Shown here piece after piece: positions 59,469 through 64,000 of a stretch of DNA of 64,000 nucleotides; within the stretch, counting starts at the first letter, position 1, and the number at the start of each line of letters is the position of its first letter. The position numbers and the translations under genes were made by a program. The DNA lies in the NCBI GenBank assembly GCA_949299565.1, contig OX437086.1:414919-478918 (forward strand). Direction: 5' to 3'. This DNA comes from an uncultured Bacillota bacterium. Lineage in GTDB: Bacteria > Bacillota_I > Bacilli_A > RFN20 > CAG-826. The notes under the pieces were generated by a model. The model was not told where the DNA came from. It saw only the letters and a program-made list of their open reading frames with translations, and made no database searches.

Positions 59469-61088
59469 TCAGTCGTTATTTTCTACAAGTTTAGCAAAGG
59501 CAACAGGATCGATTTTACCAACCGGCGTGTGCGGAAGTTCTTTCAACACATCGATGCGATCAGGTTTATAAGAAGGGGCTAAAGAAGCGGCAATTCGTTC
59601 CAATGTTTCTTTTTTAACCTTTTCAGCATCAAGTTCTTTGTTGCGATTTAAAACGATGGCTAAACGGAAAACTTGCCCTTTCCGTTCATCTGGTACGGCA
59701 TAGCAGAAACATTCATAAATATCATCGTTTCGCAAAACAACATCCTCGACATCGCTTGGGCAAAGAGTTTCGCCGTTGATTTTCGCCGTTCTTCTCAGAC
59801 GTTGTTTAAAAGTCACGTATCCTTCTTCGTCCATCGTCACGTAGTCGCGCGTGCGGTAATAAGTTTTACCATCAATTTCAATGAAACTCTCGCTTGTCGT
59901 TTTTTCATCCTTGTAATAGCCGTTCATGACTTGATCGCCGCGGATTAATAATTCGCCCGGCTGATTTGGTCCCAGAACTTTCCCGCTATCGACGTCGATG
60001 ACAATCTCTTCAAGACCGGGGAGGGCTTTGCCAACGCTTCCGCGTTTATGAGCAAAAAGAGTGTTAACGTTAGAAACTGTGACGGTTTCAGTAAGACCGT
60101 ATCCTTCATAAATTCGCGCTGGAGAACCATATTTTTCCATCGTTTGATTCCAGCGATCCATTAAGGCTTGCGGTACAGAATCTCCGCCAACGAAAGCAAC
60201 GACTTGTTTTTCAAGCCAAGGTCCGTAAAAAGAAGGTCGACTTAGCAAAGCGTTATATAAGGCGGGGACGCCGATAATAATGGTGGCACGTCCTTTTCGA
60301 ATATGCTTAATCGCTTCTTTTGTGTTGAATTTAAGCATCAGAACTGTAGAAATTCCGTTGATTAAAACAGTGTGAACGCCCATTGCAAGACCAAAACCAT
60401 GGAAGAGAGGAATCGCTGTAAGCATATGAAGTGAGGAAATTCCTCCTCCGATAAGCGGGTATCCTTTAAGACCTAAGGAATTGATGGCGCGATTCGAAAG
60501 ACGCACGACCTTCGGTTCACCGTTCGTGCCTCCTGTGTTGAGATAAACAGCATCATCATCTGCCTTTTTAGAAATCGAAGGAACTTTCTCATGTCCTTTA
60601 AGCGAAGCATAACTGATAAGCCCTTTGGCTTTTTTGGCCATATGATGAACTGCAAGTACCTTGATAGGATTGACGTGGCGGTAGGGGTTTAGCGATATAA
60701 CTTCAACTTCCTGCGGCAGAGCTTCTCGATATTCAGCAGCTTGAAGAGCAATGGCAATCAAGCGTTTGCATCCGACGCGCATAATTAAATCACGCATTTG
60801 AGGACCTGGCGTCAATGGATGAATGTTGTAAGAAATGGCACCCAATTTATTGATCGCATATAAGAGGTGGACGGCTGCTGGGCAATTGGGAAGAGCCACT
60901 GCGACAATGTCGTTTTCTTTAACGCCGTGTTCTTTTAAGGCAGAAGCGGTTTTTTCAATATCCCGCCAAAGCTCTTTGTAAGTCCAATAAGAATTTTCGA
61001 AGCGAACGGCCTCGCGATCCGGAAAAAGATCGACCATTTGCTTGAGCTGTTCATGCAGATTTTCTTTCAAGGGATAAACACTTTCCAT
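59469..61088 (-). CDS. AMP-forming acyl-CoA synthetase (ANL family)
   Basis: A 539-residue ANL-superfamily enzyme. The P-loop-type YLNTGGTNGEPKVVRLSN (near 182-199) replaces the usual TSGTTGxPK; YEGYGLTETVTVSN (near 325), YRTRDYVTMDEEGYVTFKQR (near 406-425) and the C-terminal lysine in PVGKIDPVAF (near 526) are present. It activates a carboxylic acid, probably fatty or short-chain, by adenylation and CoA transfer. It has AAGGAG before its ATG and follows the DUF1624 gene by 25 bases, so the two form an operon. Confidence 0.9.
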   Translation of the reverse strand: MESVYPLKENLHEQLKQMVDLFPDREAVRFENSYWTYKELWRDIEKTASALKEHGVKENDIVAVALPNCPAAVHLLYAINKLGAISYNIHPLTPGPQMRDLIMRVGCKRLIAIALQAAEYREALPQEVEVISLNPYRHVNPIKVLAVHHMAKKAKGLISYASLKGHEKVPSISKKADDDAVYLNTGGTNGEPKVVRLSNRAINSLGLKGYPLIGGGISSLHMLTAIPLFHGFGLAMGVHTVLINGISTVLMLKFNTKEAIKHIRKGRATIIIGVPALYNALLSRPSFYGPWLEKQVVAFVGGDSVPQALMDRWNQTMEKYGSPARIYEGYGLTETVTVSNVNTLFAHKRGSVGKALPGLEEIVIDVDSGKVLGPNQPGELLIRGDQVMNGYYKDEKTTSESFIEIDGKTYYRTRDYVTMDEEGYVTFKQRLRRTAKINGETLCPSDVEDVVLRNDDIYECFCYAVPDERKGQVFRLAIVLNRNKELDAEKVKKETLERIAASLAPSYKPDRIDVLKELPHTPVGKIDPVAFAKLVENND

Positions 61089-61113
61089 TTTAATAACTCC
61101 TTATTCAGTGCAT

Positions 61114-61989
61114 CTAGAAGAGGTGATAGCCGAAAGGCAAGAAAAACAAAGCGAGGAAGGCGTAAAAGACTGGTTGATGTAAAACGTAGGCATAAAGAGT
61201 TTTGTTTCCGATCCATAAGAAAGGTTTGGCCCAGCCTTTTTTAAAATCTCTTTTAATCAATGATTTCCGTTCACGATAAATGGTTTTTCCAACTGTTGCC
61301 CCAAGAAAAATTAAACTAGTAGTGATAAGGGGCGAAAAATAATCATCGCCAGCTCTTGCAAGACCAAATAGAAGCTTCCACGCCTGATTCCAATCGTTTC
61401 CATTTGCAAGGTCCAAATTCGTAAGATGGGCTCCGCTGCCGTAATAATAGTAAGAGGTGATGCCAACAAGAATTGTGAAAAGAATTCCACATAAAAAATC
61501 AGCCTTATAACTCGGGGAAAAGTGATCAACTAATGAATAAATCAAGAGTCCGATGGCTAACGCGTGGAGAATTCCGACATAAATATGAGAATTTAATCCA
61601 AATAAGGCATCAGCGACGTCTAAGAGAATTGAAAGAAAAACAGCAACATATGCCAATTGAATACCGCGCTTAAAGTTTGAATGAGCGAAAGCGCAACTGA
61701 TTCCGCAAAGAAACATAAATAGTCCCGAGAAGAAAAATTCGAGGAAGAAGAGAGAGCCGCTCACGATCTCATTGAAGATTGAGGAGCATAATAACTGCAT
61801 TGTGACAATCCATTCTGGTTGTACTTCCGGAGGATTCAAAAAACCATCAAGCATTCCTAAATCGCAAACGAAGTGAACGATGAGCATTAAAACGATGTCG
61901 AGACCCCGCAAAAAATCAATTTCAAAAACTCGTTCCTTTGTTATTTTGAAGCGAGGCGCTAATTGATAACGACGAAGTGACTTTTCCAT
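61114..61989 (-). CDS. DUF1624 membrane acyltransferase-like protein
   Basis: A 291-residue protein with about eight to nine membrane segments. It opens with a basic tail and EIDFLRGLDIVLMLIVHFVCDL (about 23-44; the R-G-x-D is the DUF1624 hallmark, related to heparan-alpha-glucosaminide N-acetyltransferase). Such proteins carry acyl groups across the membrane to surface sugars. It is in an operon with the acyl-CoA synthetase, which may supply its donor. Substrate unknown. Confidence 0.85.
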   Translation of the reverse strand: MEKSLRRYQLAPRFKITKERVFEIDFLRGLDIVLMLIVHFVCDLGMLDGFLNPPEVQPEWIVTMQLLCSSIFNEIVSGSLFFLEFFFSGLFMFLCGISCAFAHSNFKRGIQLAYVAVFLSILLDVADALFGLNSHIYVGILHALAIGLLIYSLVDHFSPSYKADFLCGILFTILVGITSYYYYGSGAHLTNLDLANGNDWNQAWKLLFGLARAGDDYFSPLITTSLIFLGATVGKTIYRERKSLIKRDFKKGWAKPFLWIGNKTLYAYVLHQPVFYAFLALFFLPFGYHLF

Positions 61990-62107
61990 AAGTACCCCGG
62001 GATTTTATTTTATGAAACGAAGAGTATCAAGGCGAGAATGTTTTTTGTTCTCTAATCTTCCTCTCTTTTTTGCGAGAATCGAAGGCTTTATCGTCTTTTA
62101 ACTATGA

Positions 62108-62113
62108 TATGAT
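62108..62113 (+). promoter_or_regulatory. -10 box of zinc-ribbon gene, nearly leaderless
   Basis: TATGAT (with a second overlapping TATGAT at 62103-62108) ends 9 bases before ATG 62123. Confidence 0.5.
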
Positions 62114-62122
62114 TAAAAAACG

Positions 62123-63499
62123 ATGAAGCCTGAAATCAAAAAGTTCATTGAAAGAACACGCAATAACGAAAAAGCTATTCTTGAAAGCAAAAACGTATAT
62201 TGCCTCTTTTGCGGCTCAATAACTAACGCAAAAGAGGTGAGTAGTTGGCATCAAGAAAGGGAAGAAATGCAAGCTCTTTGCCCGCATTGTCATTTCCCGT
62301 TAATTATCGGGGACAATGAGACGTTTCCGTCTTCTAAAGAAAAAGAAAATCTTCATCGCTATTTTCTTAGCGACGGTTTTGTTGAGAAACATCAAAAATT
62401 TATTTATTCTCTCGCATGGCGTTTCATTAACGACAGAGATTTTATTGATAAGGAACTGCTGGAATTTCTCTTAGAGATTCTTTCCTCTTACAGTCAAAAG
62501 CACTCCGATAGTGATTTGATGACGATTTATTGCAGCATTTTATCCAATGGAATTCCTTTTTTGATGAAACCGAGTTATCAAAGAGCTTATGAAGTTTTAA
62601 AGAAGACGCCGCCATCTTTTTCTCGTTGGTATACTTCCTCCTACGTCTTAAGAGAAATCGCGAAGGACAAAAAGGAAAGAGAAGAGGCCTATTACGACGC
62701 AACGTTAGCCAACGCGATTTCACCTCATGAATCCCGCTTTCTTTTAATTGACTATTTAAGAACCGGATTCGGCGTCCGTAAGCAGTCGAAAGACGCCTTC
62801 GCTTTAGCGCGCTTTGGTTATGATGAACTCCGCTGGCAAAATAATTTGAACAGCAGCTATTTTTACTTTCTTGATTATTTTTATGCTGCTGAATTAGCGA
62901 TTCTTCTTTTTGATTTTCCAAAATTTAAGGAGCTTTTTGCGAATATAATTTCGGAGAAATATCAACCTTTGCTTCCTTTGATATTTTTGTTAGAGGCGCA
63001 TTATCTTCATGACAATTATTTTGATGACACAGCACTTTTGTTTCCTCTTGTTAGGAGGCTGGAAAATGAACTTGAAAAGCGGAGCAGTTTAATTTTAGAG
63101 GGGAAAGAAATGACTTCCTCAGCTTCAAAGAGACGTTTCTATGATTCGAAATCATCATTTGTTGCTTCTTTCCTTACGAGCAGTCTATCTCCTTCTGTCA
63201 CTCCGTTAAATTTTTCGCTGCGTGATGTTAATTATGATGAAAACAAAGAAACCCTTTCTTTTTATTTCAAAAACACAATGGTCCACGGCTGGCTCGTGGA
63301 TCCTCTTCATTTTTTCGTCAGCGATAAACGCAATAAGAATTGGGTTTTTAAGGGCGTTAAATGTGTTAAACAAGGGCTGAAAGATCAGTTCAATCTTGTC
63401 CATTTCTACACTGATAGATGGGAATTTTTCCAGCGCGGTGAAGAAAATCAACGTGAGGAGCTTGTTCTAGAAGTCGATTGGAAGAGGGAACATAAATGA
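62123..63499 (+). CDS. Zinc-ribbon protein with helical body, unknown
   Basis: A 458-residue protein. Near its N-terminus two CxxC pairs, CLFCG (about 28) and CPHCH (about 54), form a zinc ribbon. The middle and C-terminal parts alternate long charged helices with short hydrophobic patches, TPR-like in character, with no membrane helix. No family recognised. Its stop overlaps the start of the following ABC exporter (ATGA), so the two are translationally coupled. It may be a cytosolic partner or regulator of that exporter. Function not established. Confidence 0.7.
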   Translation: MKPEIKKFIERTRNNEKAILESKNVYCLFCGSITNAKEVSSWHQEREEMQALCPHCHFPLIIGDNETFPSSKEKENLHRYFLSDGFVEKHQKFIYSLAWRFINDRDFIDKELLEFLLEILSSYSQKHSDSDLMTIYCSILSNGIPFLMKPSYQRAYEVLKKTPPSFSRWYTSSYVLREIAKDKKEREEAYYDATLANAISPHESRFLLIDYLRTGFGVRKQSKDAFALARFGYDELRWQNNLNSSYFYFLDYFYAAELAILLFDFPKFKELFANIISEKYQPLLPLIFLLEAHYLHDNYFDDTALLFPLVRRLENELEKRSSLILEGKEMTSSASKRRFYDSKSSFVASFLTSSLSPSVTPLNFSLRDVNYDENKETLSFYFKNTMVHGWLVDPLHFFVSDKRNKNWVFKGVKCVKQGLKDQFNLVHFYTDRWEFFQRGEENQREELVLEVDWKREHK

Positions 63500-64000
63500 C
63501 TTCATTAACACCTCTAAAAAAATATCGTTTAAAAGTGATAGCCGCTCCGATTTTAAAACTTTTAGAAGTTGTTTTTGAATTGACGGTTCCCTTTTTAACA
63601 AAATATGTCGTTGATGTCGGCTTGAGAAATAGCGATTGGAACTTTGTCTTTATCATGATTGCTCTAATGCTAACTTTCTCGATTATGGGCTTTTTCTCAA
63701 CTCTTTTGGCGCAATATCTTTCTTCACGTGTCGCTTCCAGTTATTGCTATGATCTTCGCAAAATACTTTATCATCACCTTTTGTCTCTTTCCGATCGGCA
63801 GTTGGAGGGATATGGACGCAAAAAAGCTCTAACAATTCTTCAAAATGATGCTTTTTCTCTTCAAACAGGCGTCAATATGTTCATGCGATTGATTTTTAGA
63901 CCGCCGTTTTTGCTGCTTGGATCATCTATTTTGTCTTTTTTCCTCGATTGGCGAGCCGGTCTTATCGTTTTAGGCGTTGTGATTTTAACTTTTCTTGTCT
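63496..64000 (+). CDS. ABC exporter, N-terminal membrane part (3' end outside window)
   Basis: The first 168 codons of an ABC-exporter fusion. The transmembrane domain starts with a basic tail and four membrane helices (about 14-40, 49-72, 125-147 and 150-168), with PFLTKYVVDVGL (near 32) and YDLRKILYHHLLSLSDRQL (near 85-103), typical of ABC multidrug or lipid exporters of the MsbA/LmrA class. The nucleotide-binding domain lies beyond the window. The start overlaps the stop of the zinc-ribbon gene by 4 bases. Substrate unknown. Confidence 0.85.
   Translation, partial: MTSLTPLKKYRLKVIAAPILKLLEVVFELTVPFLTKYVVDVGLRNSDWNFVFIMIALMLTFSIMGFFSTLLAQYLSSRVASSYCYDLRKILYHHLLSLSDRQLEGYGRKKALTILQNDAFSLQTGVNMFMRLIFRPPFLLLGSSILSFFLDWRAGLIVLGVVILTFLV

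Noticed and set aside
1-64000. Use of TGA as Trp (mycoplasma code)
   Set aside because: metK and other genes end at TGA, and the conserved proteins contain no in-frame TGA.
1-64000. CRISPR array or intact insertion sequence
   Set aside because: No regularly spaced repeats and no transposase frame were found on either strand.

Overview
The window looks like a chromosome segment of a low-GC, Gram-positive-type bacterium from the Bacillota, most likely an Erysipelotrichia- or RF39-like Bacilli lineage. The pointers are RNase J, Spx, YlbF, YitT, CYTH, a type III glutamine synthetase, an archaeal/eukaryal-type prolyl-tRNA synthetase, DUF3737 and a Wadjet/Mks-type condensin. TGA is a normal stop (metK ends in it), so this is not the mycoplasma code. 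No rRNA, CRISPR array, intact transposase or prophage was seen. The lineage is inferred from gene content only.

Layout. 1-10.6 kb: housekeeping and small genes: a cut-off secreted protein, a DtxR-type repressor, tRNA-Leu, MgtE, PduL, a TSCPD protein, MetK, a lone acyltransferase, the hibernation factor HPF, a possible zeta-like toxin pair, and an HAD phosphatase with two unknown genes. 10.7-22.1 kb: a visibly AT-richer surface polysaccharide locus with UDP-glucose dehydrogenase, an FtsX-shaped membrane protein, an EpsG/Wzy-like polymerase, three glycosyltransferases (one reversed), a Wzx flippase, LicD, and a fusion of an asparagine-synthase-like domain to a TagD-like cytidylyltransferase. 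tRNA-Ser(GGA) closes it. 22.4-43.8 kb: core genes including a pseudouridine synthase, phosphoglucomutase, trpS, spx, maf, rnjA, def, ylbF, rsmD, coaD, yitT, glnN, tRNA-Ser(CGA), a degenerate GGDEF-EAL protein and proS.

43.9-55.3 kb: the most unusual block. A 1954-residue DUF4011/DUF3320 SF1 helicase is followed by jetA-jetB-jetC (MksF, MksE and MksB-like). No jetD/mksG nuclease is present; a 74-residue HTH protein ends head-on against jetC, and tRNA-Ser(GCT) follows. The helicase motor motifs are intact, but its transglutaminase-like and Vsr-like accessory sites carry substitutions at expected catalytic positions.

55.6-64 kb: a small DUF4190-like membrane protein behind a promoter whose spacer holds eight Gs, a candidate structured RNA, DUF3737, a methyltransferase-fold protein, a TetR regulator beside an acyl-CoA synthetase/DUF1624 acyltransferase pair, and a zinc-ribbon protein overlapping the start of an ABC exporter that runs off the window.

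A recurring feature is a -10 box (TATAAT or close) ending 6-9 bases before the start codon, which predicts leaderless or nearly leaderless mRNAs. About 18 genes show it, and in several it shows that a longer upstream start is wrong. Other genes, especially those inside operons, carry ordinary Shine-Dalgarno sequences, so both initiation modes appear to coexist.
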